From the NCBI RefSeq assembly GCF_008729015.1, contig NZ_RKSM01000001.1:310001-374000 (forward strand): 64,000 nucleotides of DNA. The letters run 5' to 3'. Under the pieces are notes generated by a model that was not told where the DNA came from, searched no databases, and was given only the letters and a program-made list of their open reading frames with translations. Both the position numbers and the translations under genes were made by a program. The stretch is from Haloarcula sp. CBA1129. Lineage in GTDB: Archaea > Halobacteriota > Halobacteria > Halobacteriales > Haloarculaceae. Shown here one piece after another: positions 42,619 through 51,412 of the stretch. How positions within the stretch are numbered: position 1 is the stretch's first letter; every line of letters starts with the position of its first letter.

Positions 42619-43697
42619 GCCTCGACCACCTCGATGACCTCGTTCAGTACCGAGACGGCATGCTCGGTGTCCTCGCGGGTCCCGCAAGTGATTCTGATGC
42701 ACTCGGGCAGTCCAAACGAGGAACAGTCGCGGATGATGACGCCACGCTCCTGTGCGGCGTCCGCGACGGCCGAGGCGTCGCCGACCTCTGCGAGGATGAA
42801 GTTCCCTGCGCTGTCCCGGGTCGGCGCGTCGAGTTCCTCGGCGATGTATTCTCGTGCCCACGCGGCAGTTTCGATGGAGCGCTCGACGTGCTCGTCGTCG
42901 TCAAGCGCTGCCAGCCCGGCCCGGCAGGCGAGTTCGCTGGCCGAGAACGGCGTGTTGATGCGGGCGTAGGCGTCGGCCCAGTCCTCGGGGACGACCGCGT
43001 AGCCGAGTCGAACGCCCGCGAGCCCGTAGGCCTTCGAAAACGTTCGCAGGAGCGCAACGTCGTCGCGGTCGTCCAGTAACGGCCGCTTGCTCGGCCGCTC
43101 GGAGAACTCTCCGTAGGCCTCGTCGACGACGACGAGTGTCTGTTCATCAGTCTCCTCGGCAATCGTTCGGACCGCGTCGGTCGAAAACTCCGCACCGGTC
43201 GGGTTGTGCGGGCTGGTGAGGTAGACGATTCGTTCGCCGTCGTAGTCCTTCAGGACAGTGTCGGCGGTCTGTGCGAAGTCGTCGGCCTTCGAGAGCGTGT
43301 ACTCGTTGACTTCGCCGTGGTGATAGCGGGCGCTCATCGCGTAGTACGCGAAGCCCGGCGACGGGACGAGCACGTCCTGCCCGGGGTCGAGCATCGCCCG
43401 GGCGAGGCAGTCGAGCGCGCCGTCGCCGCCGTTGCTCAGCCACACCTGTTCGGGCGTGACATCCCACATGGCCGCCAGTTCGTCGACGAGGTCGGCGTGG
43501 GAGGCCTTCGGATAGGAGTGCATCCGCTCGGCCGCCCCGCGAATCGCCTCGACAGCGTCCGGGCTCGGCCCGTACATGTTCTCGTTCGACGCCAGCTTCA
43601 CCATGTCGTCCGGGTCGAGACCGAGTTCCCGAGCGACCTCCTCGATACCGCGACCTGCCCGATAGACAGTGTGAGCGGAGAGGTCCCGTGGTTCCAT
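42615..43697 (-). CDS. hisC: Histidinol-phosphate aminotransferase
   Basis: A 360-residue PLP enzyme of histidine synthesis. LASNENMYGPSPDAVEAIRG is the N-terminal substrate region, SPHNPTGAEFS and VVVDEAYGEF hold PLP contacts, RTFSKAYGLAGVRLGYAV contains the Schiff-base Lys, and IRITCGTREDTEHAV the carboxylate-binding Arg. ATG 43697 begins MEPRDLSAHTVYRAG; the upstream frame is rejected. It leads an operon with the AK6-like kinase and the CDP-alcohol transferase. Some haloarchaeal homologues may use other amino acids. Confidence 0.93.
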   Translation of the reverse strand: MEPRDLSAHTVYRAGRGIEEVARELGLDPDDMVKLASNENMYGPSPDAVEAIRGAAERMHSYPKASHADLVDELAAMWDVTPEQVWLSNGGDGALDCLARAMLDPGQDVLVPSPGFAYYAMSARYHHGEVNEYTLSKADDFAQTADTVLKDYDGERIVYLTSPHNPTGAEFSTDAVRTIAEETDEQTLVVVDEAYGEFSERPSKRPLLDDRDDVALLRTFSKAYGLAGVRLGYAVVPEDWADAYARINTPFSASELACRAGLAALDDDEHVERSIETAAWAREYIAEELDAPTRDSAGNFILAEVGDASAVADAAQERGVIIRDCSSFGLPECIRITCGTREDTEHAVSVLNEVIEVVEA

Positions 43698-43953
43698 GGC
43701 TGTGCAAAACGGACGGGGCGGCTTAAGCGTGCTCACATCGGGCGTGGCCGCGGCTTCCCAGTTAGCCCTACAGATAAATTCGCTGGCGGCTGCCGTGCGA
43801 AACCCGTCGATGACGGGTAAGGCACGGAATAGCACGCTCCCCACCGAATCCCTGTCAGTCGGTGGTAATGAGCGTTACGGTGGGCCACTGTCTACTCGCC
43901 GACAGCTACAGTCACCGAAAACGGTAACACACCATGGGTCCTGATAGTGTGCA

Positions 43954-44652
43954 ATGCCGCTTCTCATCGATATCCGGAAACTCACGCTCATTACGCGACT
44001 CATTCAGGACGGAGCCGAGCAGGTCGCCGACTCGCTGGCGACGCTGGCCGGCGTTGACGCCGCCGTCGAGATCAAGAGCCTCTCGTTCGTCCAGCCGGAG
44101 GACATCGCCACGGAGATGGGTGGCGGGAACATCTACAGCGCTCGTGTTCGACTGACTGAACCGCCATACGGCGTGTTCCTGATGACGTTCGAGACAGAGA
44201 CGGCCGCCGAAATCGCAGAGCTGATGACCGGCTCCAGTGTCGACGATGGATTCACACAACTCCATGAGTCCGCACTGCAGGAGATGTGCAACATCCTCAC
44301 CTCGGGTTTCATCGACGGCATCGCGAACACGCTGAACGCGACGATCAACATGGGGACGCCGACAGTCGTACAGGACGACGCGACCGAAATCGCCGACAAA
44401 GCTCTCTCACACGTCCGCCGGGACTCGCTGACCATCGTGCTCGACTCGCTCGTCGACATCAAGGAGAGCGATGTGGCGTTCTCGCTGCGCATCTTCCTTA
44501 TCCCCGACCCCGGCTCGTTCGTCCACCTCATCGACCAGCTGGACTACGATACGGACCGCGAGACGCACATCTCGGCGGACACCGACGCGGTCACAGAACT
44601 CGATATGTCCGGTGACGTGGACGCGCTCGACGCCTTCGATTCCTCGGAGTAA
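43954..44652 (+). CDS. cheC: CheC-family phosphatase
   Basis: A 232-residue chemotaxis-type protein. The phosphatase helix motif (S/D-x3-E-x2-N ... P) is seen in ESALQEMCNILTSGFIDGIA, with the distal Pro in TINMGTPTVV. Such proteins dephosphorylate CheY or compete for it, and adapt the motility response. Other che genes are absent nearby, although haloarchaea often scatter CheC paralogues. The acidic tail (about 205-232) is haloarchaeal. ATG 43954 is the natural start. Confidence 0.85.
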   Translation: MPLLIDIRKLTLITRLIQDGAEQVADSLATLAGVDAAVEIKSLSFVQPEDIATEMGGGNIYSARVRLTEPPYGVFLMTFETETAAEIAELMTGSSVDDGFTQLHESALQEMCNILTSGFIDGIANTLNATINMGTPTVVQDDATEIADKALSHVRRDSLTIVLDSLVDIKESDVAFSLRIFLIPDPGSFVHLIDQLDYDTDRETHISADTDAVTELDMSGDVDALDAFDSSE

Positions 44653-44700
44653 CCACACCGAACCCACGACGTTGAAGAGGGTCGCGTCCAACCGCCGCAT

Positions 44701-45153
44701 ATGAGTGTCGTAAACGCGGCTGTCTTCGGGGTCCACCTGATATTCGCCGCGCTGTGGGCTGGAACCGTGTTGTTCATGACCTACGCCGTCCTCCCGACGG
44801 CGCTGAACGGCGACTCCTCGCCGGGGCCGCTGTCGGCGATTACCGGGAAGCTTCAGACGGTGTCACGGGCGAGCGCGCTGCTTCTGTTTCTGACGGGCGG
44901 GCATCTGGCGGCGACCCGCTACACCGCCGAGTCGCTGACGGGAACCGGTCGCGGCCACCTCGTCATCACGATGATCGTCCTGTGGTTCATTCTGGCCGGT
45001 CTCGTCGAGGTTGGCGCGTCGAAGCTCAGCGACGGCTTCGACCAGCAGAAGGTCCGCGAACCGGCACGGAACGCACGCCCGTTCCTGCTCGGGGCGTCTG
45101 TTGTGTCGATTCTGCTCCTGCTCGACGCCGGTGCGATTCTCGGCCTGTACTAA
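44701..45153 (+). CDS. CopD-like four-helix membrane protein
   Basis: A 150-residue protein with four transmembrane helices. The first, VFGVHLIFAALWAGTVLFMT, has the His and Trp characteristic of CopD-like proteins. An RYTAESLTGTGRGHLV loop precedes the third helix. CopD relatives are tied to copper uptake or to haem/quinone binding, and which applies here is open. It is 48 bases after cheC on the same strand. Confidence 0.7.
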   Translation: MSVVNAAVFGVHLIFAALWAGTVLFMTYAVLPTALNGDSSPGPLSAITGKLQTVSRASALLLFLTGGHLAATRYTAESLTGTGRGHLVITMIVLWFILAGLVEVGASKLSDGFDQQKVREPARNARPFLLGASVVSILLLLDAGAILGLY

Positions 45154-45233
45154 ACGGCTGACACACCGGCTGTCGACTGCACCGTAAACCTGTACCAGCA
45201 GATACAAATCACTATCCAGCGTACCGAATCCCA

Positions 45234-45812
45234 ATGTGGCCGTGGGGACACCTCGCCGTCGCTTATCTCGTCTACGTCGTCTACACTCGCCTTGACCCGA
45301 CCCGTCGACAGACTGCGGCGACGCTGACCGCGCTGGCGGTGGGCTCGCAGTTCCCGGACCTGATCGACAAACCACTCGCTTGGACGGTCGGCGTCCTGCC
45401 GTCCGGGCGGTCTCTCGCTCACTCGCTGTTCACACTTCTCTTCCTTGCCGTGGTTCTACACCGCGTCGCCGCGTGGTATCGCAGAACGGACCTCTCGGAA
45501 GCGTTCACCATCGGTGCGTTCGTACACACTCTGACCGACATGAGCCCGACAGCCGTTGCGGGACTGCTCGGCGGTGACCTGTCACAGACCAAGTGGCTAC
45601 GCTTTCTCGTCTGGCCGCTCCGGCCACCACCGCCGTACGCCAACGACACCTCCTTCGTCGAACAGTTCGCATCGCTCACTGTCGAGCCGTACGTCCTGTT
45701 CCAGTTCGGGCTGTTCGGTATCGCCGCCGTCGTGTGGATTGCCCACGGCGCGCCCGGACTCACATCGGTCACTCGTCGGAGCAAGGCAGTGGTCGCGGCG
45801 TTTTCTGATTAG
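45234..45812 (+). CDS. YdjM-type membrane-bound metal-dependent hydrolase
   Basis: A 192-residue protein with about four transmembrane helices. Conserved His and Asp residues are arranged as in the LexA-regulated YdjM/DUF457 family: WGHLAVAYLVY at the start, GSQFPDLIDKPLAW, RSLAHSLFTLLF and FVHTLTDMSP. The last hydrophobic region is near 150-170. The enzymatic role is unproven for the family. It converges with the GMC oxidoreductase and overlaps its stop by four bases. Confidence 0.8.
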   Translation: MWPWGHLAVAYLVYVVYTRLDPTRRQTAATLTALAVGSQFPDLIDKPLAWTVGVLPSGRSLAHSLFTLLFLAVVLHRVAAWYRRTDLSEAFTIGAFVHTLTDMSPTAVAGLLGGDLSQTKWLRFLVWPLRPPPPYANDTSFVEQFASLTVEPYVLFQFGLFGIAAVVWIAHGAPGLTSVTRRSKAVVAAFSD

Positions 45813-47440
45813 AGCCGCTCGGCGACGTGGTCCGCGCACTTCAGCGCGAGCGCCGCGATGGTCAGCGTCGGGTTCATCGACCCGGCGGTGACGAACACCG
45901 ACGAGGATGCGATTGAGAGATTCGCCACGTCGTGGGTCTGCAACTGTGGGTTGACCACGCTCGTCTCTGGGTCACTTCCCATCCGTGTCGTGCCCATGTG
46001 GTGGTACGCCGGCCCGGTGTCCGCCGGGCCGACTGTCCACGAGATGTCGACGCCCAACTCCGACAGCACGGTGTGTTGAATCTCGTTTGCGCGAGCCAGC
46101 GACCGCTCCAGTCGGTCGCCCCACGACCACTGGATGTCCGGTACCGGATTCCCGTGGTCGTCCGTCGTCGAGGTGTCCAGCGTCACCCGGTTTTCTTTCC
46201 GCGGTGGCTGGCCGACCAACCCACCCATCGCGATGCTGTTACCGTAGCTCTCTCGGAGGCTCGACAGCAAGGTGTCACCCCACTCCTCGCCGGAGAGCGC
46301 GAGTTCGACCGGCGACGGCCCGGCGTAGTTCAGAAACTCCAGTTTCAGCGGCGACAGCACCTCGTCGGTGGCCTCAACCACTGTCTTGTCATCCGCGACG
46401 CGTTCGACTGCCTGCCCGGGGTCGTCGTAGAACTGGTGACACTCGCTTGTGAGAAAGCCGACGTGGTTCTGACGCGTTTCCTGAGCGAGCGTGCCGCCAG
46501 CGCCGGCGAACAGGTGGTCCATGAAGTAGTGGCCGACCAGCCCCGAACTGTTCGCCAGCCCGTCCGGGTGGTCGTCGCTCTCCGATAGCAAGAGGAGTCG
46601 CGGCGTCTCGACGCCGCCGGCCGCGATGACGAACTCGCGGGCCGTCTGGCGGTGTTCGGTCCCGCCCGGCGTCGCGTAGACGGCCGCCTCGACGCGTCCC
46701 TCGGCGTCGGTAACGAGGCGCTGGACCGGGACGCGGTCGATGACGCGTGCCCCCTCGGCTTCGGCGTCCTCGATGTGGACGCTGGCGTCGTATTTCGCGC
46801 CCGAGGGACAAACTGGCTGGCAGGTCCCGTAGCCGACACACGGTCCGCGGCCGTCGTACGGCTCGGAGTTGCGGGCGTTGGGGACGGAGTGCATCGTGAT
46901 GCCCAACCGCTCGCAGGCCTCGGCGAACAGCGAGTCGCTGTACGACGGCGGGAACCCGGGCAAGGGGTACTCGCCGTCTCGCGGCGGCGCGAAGGGGTTG
47001 TCCGCGTCGCCGGCGACGCCCAGCGCGTGCTCGGCGTCGGCGTAGTACGGCCGCAGGTCGTCGTAATCGATGGGCCACGCTGGGTCGTCGGTGTCGTGGC
47101 TCCCGTCGAAATCCGACGGGTGCAGCCGCATCACCATTCCCTGCCAGTGCAGCGTCGAGCCACCAACGCCTTTCACCCGCGAGATGTTCAGCGGGTAGTA
47201 CCGCTCGCCGCTCGCACTGAACGCATCGCGGTCGCCGCCCATCTCCCAGACTGAGCCGTGGTCGCCGGGTCGGATCGCTGCCTCCATCTGCTGCTCTCGC
47301 TTCGCCCTGTCGAACCGCGGTCCGGCCTCTAGCACGACTACCTTCTGTCCGGCGCTGGCGAGGTGGCTTGCAATGAGTGCCCCCGCCGGTCCGGCCCCGA
47401 CGACACAGACATCCGCCCGCTCGGACGGCTCCCGGTCCAT
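45809..47440 (-). CDS. GMC-family oxidoreductase (FAD)
   Basis: A 543-residue flavoprotein. VCVVGAGPAGALIASHLASA is the FAD fold, GVGGSTLHWQGMVMRL the GMC signature, FVIAAGGVETPRLLLL a second FAD contact, and the C-terminal YHHMGTTRMGSDPETSVV and GSMNPTLTIAALAL regions hold the active-site His and Asn. It resembles haloarchaeal glucose- or choline-dehydrogenase-like enzymes. The small subunit and cytochrome partners are not adjacent. The substrate is unknown. Confidence 0.88.
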   Translation of the reverse strand: MDREPSERADVCVVGAGPAGALIASHLASAGQKVVVLEAGPRFDRAKREQQMEAAIRPGDHGSVWEMGGDRDAFSASGERYYPLNISRVKGVGGSTLHWQGMVMRLHPSDFDGSHDTDDPAWPIDYDDLRPYYADAEHALGVAGDADNPFAPPRDGEYPLPGFPPSYSDSLFAEACERLGITMHSVPNARNSEPYDGRGPCVGYGTCQPVCPSGAKYDASVHIEDAEAEGARVIDRVPVQRLVTDAEGRVEAAVYATPGGTEHRQTAREFVIAAGGVETPRLLLLSESDDHPDGLANSSGLVGHYFMDHLFAGAGGTLAQETRQNHVGFLTSECHQFYDDPGQAVERVADDKTVVEATDEVLSPLKLEFLNYAGPSPVELALSGEEWGDTLLSSLRESYGNSIAMGGLVGQPPRKENRVTLDTSTTDDHGNPVPDIQWSWGDRLERSLARANEIQHTVLSELGVDISWTVGPADTGPAYHHMGTTRMGSDPETSVVNPQLQTHDVANLSIASSSVFVTAGSMNPTLTIAALALKCADHVAERL

Positions 47441-47530
47441 CTCAGCAGGAGTTAGGTAAGCCTAAACTTATACGTTGGCATCTCAGGTGTTCTGTGTTGC
47501 CGTGTCAATTCGCTCACTGTGTTCGCTGCA

Positions 47531-47544
47531 CGGGCGTGGCGGGA
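47531..47544 (-). repeat. 14-bp copy of the tRNA-Arg 3' end
   Basis: CGGGCGTGGCGGGA is identical to 47721-47734, the discriminator, acceptor and first T-stem bases of tRNA-Arg. It is a fragment without any cloverleaf and is followed at once by the hairpin at 47549. Confidence 0.65.
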
Positions 47545-47548
47545 CTGA

Positions 47549-47567
47549 GCGAAACCGCAGGTTTCGC
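47549..47567. repeat. Perfect 8-bp hairpin near tRNA-Arg
   Basis: GCGAAACC-GCA-GGTTTCGC is the counterpart of 32482-32500. Two of the eight stem pairs differ between copies, and both differences are compensated on the opposite strand. The flanks (GAG upstream, GAGGGACGCC downstream) are also similar. Confidence 0.65.
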
Positions 47568-47620
47568 GAGGGACGCCACGGCCGCGAGTGTGTTTCGAGC
47601 GGATGCGAGAAACCACGAAG

Positions 47621-47690
47621 CGGGCAGGGCGGGATTCGAACCGGACCGAGACTCGCTTCGCTCGTCTCGTAGGGTTCGAATCTCCGGGCC
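47621..47690 (-). repeat. tRNA-flanking repeat module (palindrome plus tRNA-Arg 3' end copy)
   Basis: Read on the minus strand, this has a GATTCGAA sequence, the palindrome at 47647-47669, then GGTTCGAATCCCGCC and a near copy of the tRNA-Arg acceptor end. The same order occurs downstream of tRNA-Gly (32645-32716), each module carrying its own tRNA's T-loop version. Confidence 0.65.
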
Positions 47691-47720
47691 GTTACACACC
47701 TCGCCTTCGCTCGGTGGTAA

Positions 47721-47794
47721 CGGGCGTGGCGGGATTCGAACCCGCGTTCTAGGGGTTAGGAACCCCTCGCCCTAGTCCACTAGGCCACACGCCC
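47721..47794 (-). tRNA. tRNA-Arg (anticodon CCT)
   Basis: Read on the minus strand: acceptor GGGCGTG/CACGCCC with discriminator G, D stem GCCT/GGGC, anticodon stem AGGGG/CCCCT around TTCCTAA (anticodon CCT), a five-base variable loop, and T arm GCGGG-TTCGAAT-CCCGC. No intron and no encoded CCA. Fragments of its 3' end recur downstream on the same strand. Confidence 0.92.
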
Positions 47795-47871
47795 TATCGG
47801 GTGGTCGATTGAGCGGTGAAAAATGCTTTCGTTATCACTGTAGCCCGCTGAAAACGGAGAAGTGGTCGAGA

Positions 47872-48144
47872 TTACGTCTCGGATTCCGTCGCTTTCTCGG
47901 AAGACTCGGCCGCGTCCACAGTGGACGCGTCGGCCCCCTCTGCAGCGCCGCCATCACGCATCTCTTCGAGTTCCTGCTCGACTTCTTCGCGCCCCTTCTG
48001 GAACTCGCCCATGGCTTCACCGGTCGACCGTGCCAGTTTTGGAATCTTGTTCGCGCCGAACAGCAGGACGGCGATGAGGAGGATGACCATCATCTCCGTC
48101 GTCCCGGGCATCCCCGGGAACAGTACTCCGGATGTCCCTAACAT
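47872..48144 (-). CDS. tatA: Twin-arginine translocase subunit TatA
   Basis: A 90-residue Tat pore component. One N-terminal transmembrane helix (MMVILLIAVLLFGANKIPKL), the FGANKIP hinge, an amphipathic helix (RSTGEAMGEFQKGREEV) and an acidic tail match TatA. ATG 48144 is supported by a TATA box (48171-48178) 27-34 bases upstream, which makes the mRNA leaderless. Haloarchaea export most proteins by Tat, including the halocyanins of this window. Confidence 0.92.
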   Translation of the reverse strand: MLGTSGVLFPGMPGTTEMMVILLIAVLLFGANKIPKLARSTGEAMGEFQKGREEVEQELEEMRDGGAAEGADASTVDAAESSEKATESET

Positions 48145-48556
48145 TGTATCCGAAGGTTACGTGGTTGCTATTATAACCTTTTTGCTCAGGAGGGCCTGCC
48201 GGGCGATTTATCGACGTCGAGACTTGTGTCGTGGCGCTGCGCTGGCATACTGGATGTAGACCGGAGCGGCGACACCCGGTGTTCACGGTTCGGTGTCGCT
48301 AGCCTGTGTCGGTATGTCGATAACTAGACCGCGCTATGTACACGGAACCGGGTCGATAGCTGGGGTGTCAGGTGACACGGCTCACGTGGCCATGTTCTGC
48401 GGTCGCGGTCTGTCCGTCTTTGGGTTCGCACCCGCACCACCGGCTAGCCCGTCGATTTATCATCTGTTGATTAATCTACCGCTTGTCGGGGACAGCGCGG
48501 TCAGGCGACTCCGCCGCCCGGGAATATAACTACTGTCGGGCGCTCAGAGATACCAG
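48145..48556. other. 412-base gap between tatA and a small plus-strand gene
   Basis: This contains the tatA promoter (GGTTATAA on the minus strand, 48171-48178) and, farther right, GTGTCA-GG-TGACAC (48365-48378), a perfect 6-bp inverted repeat. The open frame at 48293-48529 has no protein-like pattern. AT-rich DNA at 48456-48480 may belong to the promoter of the next gene. Confidence 0.45.
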
Positions 48557-48802
48557 ATGCCGGCTGATAGTCATACGATGGAAGTCAGAAGTGGGGAAGA
48601 GGTAACGATTCGGCCGATCAAACCCGTCGGAGAGGACGTCGTTCGAGTCGACATTGAGGCTGACGGAGTATGGCGACTCGATATCACGCGCGAGGGAGAA
48701 ATCGCGGATATCGTCACGACCCGTGACGCTGACGGGGCACTCGCGGACCGAGAGTTACCGGAGTGGATCGACGAAGTCACGGCGAAGTTCGCCCAGTTCT
48801 GA
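48557..48802 (+). CDS. Small acidic protein, unknown
   Basis: An 81-residue protein, mostly alternating hydrophobic and charged residues (EVRSGEEVTIRPIKPVGEDV, then VRVDIEADGVWRLDITREG), suggesting a small beta sandwich or barrel with a C-terminal helix (WIDEVTAKFAQF). No family is recognised. It precedes the peroxiredoxin gene by 60 bases on the same strand. Confidence 0.6.
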   Translation: MPADSHTMEVRSGEEVTIRPIKPVGEDVVRVDIEADGVWRLDITREGEIADIVTTRDADGALADRELPEWIDEVTAKFAQF

Positions 48803-48862
48803 GTGCGTCGGGACTCGTCCACGTCGGAAAGGGTTTTACCTGCCACGACCAAGGTCGCCAGT

Positions 48863-49330
48863 ATGGTATCAGTCGGAGATGCTGCACCTGATTTCACGGC
48901 ACCGATCGCCAACGGCGACGTTGACGAGATGACACTATCCGAGGCAGTTGACGACGGGCCTGTCGTGCTCGCGTTCTTCCCGGGGGCGTTCACCAGCGTG
49001 TGCAGCCACGAAATGAACTCGTTCCAAGACCGACTCGATGAGCTCACTGAGGCAGGGGCGACGCTGTACGGTGTCAGCATCGATACACCGTTCTCACAGA
49101 ACGCGTTCCGGGACGAACTGGGGCTTGAATTCGACCTCGTCAGTGACTCCGGGCGGGAGATCGTCGATGCCTATGACATTTCGATGGACTTCGAGGCACT
49201 CGGTGTTCCGAACGTCGCCAAGCGGGCCGTCTTCGTTATCGATGAGGGCCGAGAAGTCACGTACGCATGGGTCAGCGACGACCCCGGCGTCGAACCGGAC
49301 TACGACGAAGTTATCGACGCTGCCACCTGA
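48863..49330 (+). CDS. Peroxiredoxin (AhpC/TSA family)
   Basis: A 155-residue thiol peroxidase that reduces H2O2 and organic peroxides. GDAAPDFTAPIANGDVDEM opens the thioredoxin fold, and FFPGAFTSVCSHEMNSFQ contains the peroxidatic Cys in the TxxC motif with its conserved Pro. No clear resolving Cys is seen, so it may be a one-Cys enzyme. ATG 48863 follows a possible promoter (gggttttacc, about 48831-48840). Confidence 0.9.
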   Translation: MVSVGDAAPDFTAPIANGDVDEMTLSEAVDDGPVVLAFFPGAFTSVCSHEMNSFQDRLDELTEAGATLYGVSIDTPFSQNAFRDELGLEFDLVSDSGREIVDAYDISMDFEALGVPNVAKRAVFVIDEGREVTYAWVSDDPGVEPDYDEVIDAAT

Positions 49331-49376
49331 TCGCGCCGGTGGGGGATTTTTCGCTATGGGTCGTCTGGGATGTGAT

Positions 49377-50189
49377 ATGAGCGTTGACAGAGACGAGACC
49401 GGCGGCCGAATTTACGACCCCGAGGCAGAGCATGCGTTCCCGGACGGACGACTGAACGCAGTTCTCGACACTATCACGACTGACGAGGAGATTCAGGCGT
49501 ATCTCGAAGCCCAGAACATCAACCCCGTCGCGCGCAAGCAGTACAACGATCACGGCGCGAAACACATCGGTATTGTTCGGAACCGAGCGCTGTGTCTGTA
49601 TGACCTCCTCAAACAGGGCGGCGTCGAGTTCAACGGTGCGGCCGACCACGGCCTCGACGAGGCTGACGAGGCCGTCATCATCGCGCTTGCGACGACGCTC
49701 CACGACATCGGCCACGTCGTCCATCGGGACTCACATCCGTACTATTCGATTCCGCTGGCGGCCGACATCCTCGATGACATCCTTCCGGAGTTCTACGACA
49801 TCCGTCAGGCGGTTCAGGTAAAGGGCGAGGTACTCCATGCCATTCTCTGCCATCACACCGAGGAAAACCCGCTGACGCTGGAAGCCGGCGTCGTTCGCGT
49901 CGCCGACGCTCTGGACATGGAGCGTGGCCGGTCGCGGATTCCGTACAAGCGCGGCGGTCGCGGAATCGATACCGTCTCTAGTCAGGCTATCGAGACGGTG
50001 ACGCTGAGCGCAGGCGACGATTACTCTGTCCTCGTCGAAATCGCGATGAACAACGCGGCTGGCGTCTATCAGGTCGACAATCTCCTGAAAGCCAAGCTCA
50101 AAGACTCTGGCTTGGAGGAACACGTCCGTATCGTCGCGCTCAACACCCGAGAAGACGGCAATCAGATCGTCGAACGGATCGAACTCTAA
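49377..50189 (+). CDS. HD-domain phosphohydrolase
   Basis: A 270-residue protein. YNDHGAKHIGIVRNRALCLY holds the first metal-binding His, LATTLHDIGHVVHRDSHPYY the HD pair, and AILCHHTEENPLTLEAGVVR with VADALDMERG the later His/Asp ligands. These belong to the HD superfamily of metal-dependent phosphohydrolases acting on nucleotides or cyclic dinucleotides. The substrate is unknown. ATG 49377 is 46 bases after the peroxiredoxin stop. Confidence 0.85.
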   Translation: MSVDRDETGGRIYDPEAEHAFPDGRLNAVLDTITTDEEIQAYLEAQNINPVARKQYNDHGAKHIGIVRNRALCLYDLLKQGGVEFNGAADHGLDEADEAVIIALATTLHDIGHVVHRDSHPYYSIPLAADILDDILPEFYDIRQAVQVKGEVLHAILCHHTEENPLTLEAGVVRVADALDMERGRSRIPYKRGGRGIDTVSSQAIETVTLSAGDDYSVLVEIAMNNAAGVYQVDNLLKAKLKDSGLEEHVRIVALNTREDGNQIVERIEL

Positions 50190-50236
50190 ACCGGAGCGAC
50201 ACAACGGTTTTGTACCGTGCTTCCCTAGCTGTGTCT

Positions 50237-50650
50237 ATGAGTCTCACACCCATGGATGAGCCACGGGGTGCCCGGGGCGGGACGGCCGACGGCGACGTGC
50301 CGCCGCCCTCGCTTCTGGAACGGGCAACGCATCGGGTGCGCTCAGCCATTGAGACTACTTCGATTGGGGAGAAATGTCTCCAGTGGCTCGATACGCGTGG
50401 TCGGGACAAGCCACAGTCGAAGATTCACACTGACGGGTTCGCCGATGACGTCGTTGCGCCGCCGAAGTGCCCGTCGATCAGTGACCTTCCGACGCGGTCA
50501 CGGCCGTTTACGTACCCGACCCGAAATCACGCGGAAACCAACACCGTTGATCTTGTCGCAATTGAGTCCGGCGACCGACTGACGGTGACCCACCCGGATA
50601 GCGCTGAGGCGAAAATTTCGTCCAACGTGTGGGAAGCTGTTGAGCAGTAA
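50237..50650 (+). CDS. Uncharacterised 137-residue protein
   Basis: It starts at ATG 50237 (MSLTPMDEPRGARGGTADGD). The N-terminal 25 residues look disordered. The middle (LLERATHRVRSAIETTSIGE, KCLQWLDTRGRDKPQ) is helical, and the end (VDLVAIESGDRLTVTHPDSA, EAKISSNVWEAVEQ) is strand-rich. No motif or family is recognised. It follows the HD hydrolase by 47 bases. Confidence 0.55.
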   Translation: MSLTPMDEPRGARGGTADGDVPPPSLLERATHRVRSAIETTSIGEKCLQWLDTRGRDKPQSKIHTDGFADDVVAPPKCPSISDLPTRSRPFTYPTRNHAETNTVDLVAIESGDRLTVTHPDSAEAKISSNVWEAVEQ

Positions 50651-50760
50651 GCGCGTCTGCCGGCCCGTTTTTCTGTCGCTGAACGAACAACCGATGGAGG
50701 CCACCCGTCTGATAGCGTTTGGAAAGAAGAAAACAGCGGACGGGAGAACGGATGCCTCAG

Positions 50761-50901
50761 TCAGAGGTCGTACTGTGCGATGTTGCTGGAGCCACAGGCA
50801 GGGCAGGTCGAGCTATCCGTTTCGATGGTGGTTCCACAGCGTCGACACTCCAGATGTGACCGCTGTTGAGTCCCCACGGCCCGGCGTAATCGCTCGAGCA
50901 T
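50761..50901 (-). CDS. 46-residue zinc-ribbon protein
   Basis: Short protein from ATG 50901. CRRCGTTIETDSSTCPACGS shows two CxxC knuckles 12 residues apart, a minimal zinc ribbon. The N-terminal MLERLRRAVGTQQ is basic. Haloarchaea encode many such small zinc proteins, and some affect motility and biofilm formation. The function here is unknown. The longer frame to 50946 lacks a better start. Confidence 0.65.
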   Translation of the reverse strand: MLERLRRAVGTQQRSHLECRRCGTTIETDSSTCPACGSSNIAQYDL

Positions 50902-51047
50902 ATTGCCGGACAAGGGACCGGGGACTGATATAATCGGGCAATGCACGGTGAAAGTGAAAACCGCAGGACATGACTCCGATTCCGATGGCCCGTCAGCCGA
51001 ACGTCAGACGCCGCTGTCACACCATCTGTCTTGCACAGCTACCTCAG

Positions 51048-51176
51048 CTACGCACTGGCCTGCTTATGTCGGTCCCGCTTGCCGAACGCGTACAGAAGCG
51101 CCAGAAACAGGCCGACTGCGACCAGCCAGATCACAACCAGCCAGAGCACTAGCAACTGGACCCCACTCCCGTGCAT
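51048..51176 (-). CDS. 42-residue single-helix membrane protein
   Basis: ATG 51176 to TAG 51048 encodes MHGSGVQ followed by a strongly hydrophobic stretch (LLVLWLVVIWLVAVGLFLAL) and a basic tail (AFGKRDRHKQASA). The positive-inside pattern puts the C-terminus in the cytoplasm. Third-position GC is high, as in real genes. No family is recognised. It lies alone between the zinc-ribbon gene and alaX. Confidence 0.55.
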   Translation of the reverse strand: MHGSGVQLLVLWLVVIWLVAVGLFLALLYAFGKRDRHKQASA

Positions 51177-51412
51177 GAACTGTAAGCATCAGTGTCGGTA
51201 CTTAATTAGTAGCACTGTATCGGGAACGGATACAGTGTCACACAGCAGATTATGCCGTGGATAACGATGCAACCGGCGTCGGCCGCTTCCCCAACAGCCT
51301 ACCCGACTCGGTGCGCACGAGCACTGCCCTCCTGTCGGCTGGGTGGTCCCAGACGCTCGTTCGTCTGGGACACGCCCAGACGTTTTTGTTCGCGCTGACG
51401 TAGCCACGCTCG

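Noticed and set aside
48293-48529. 78-codon open frame between tatA and the small gene at 48557
   Set aside because: No plausible fold or start signal. Composition differs from real genes nearby.
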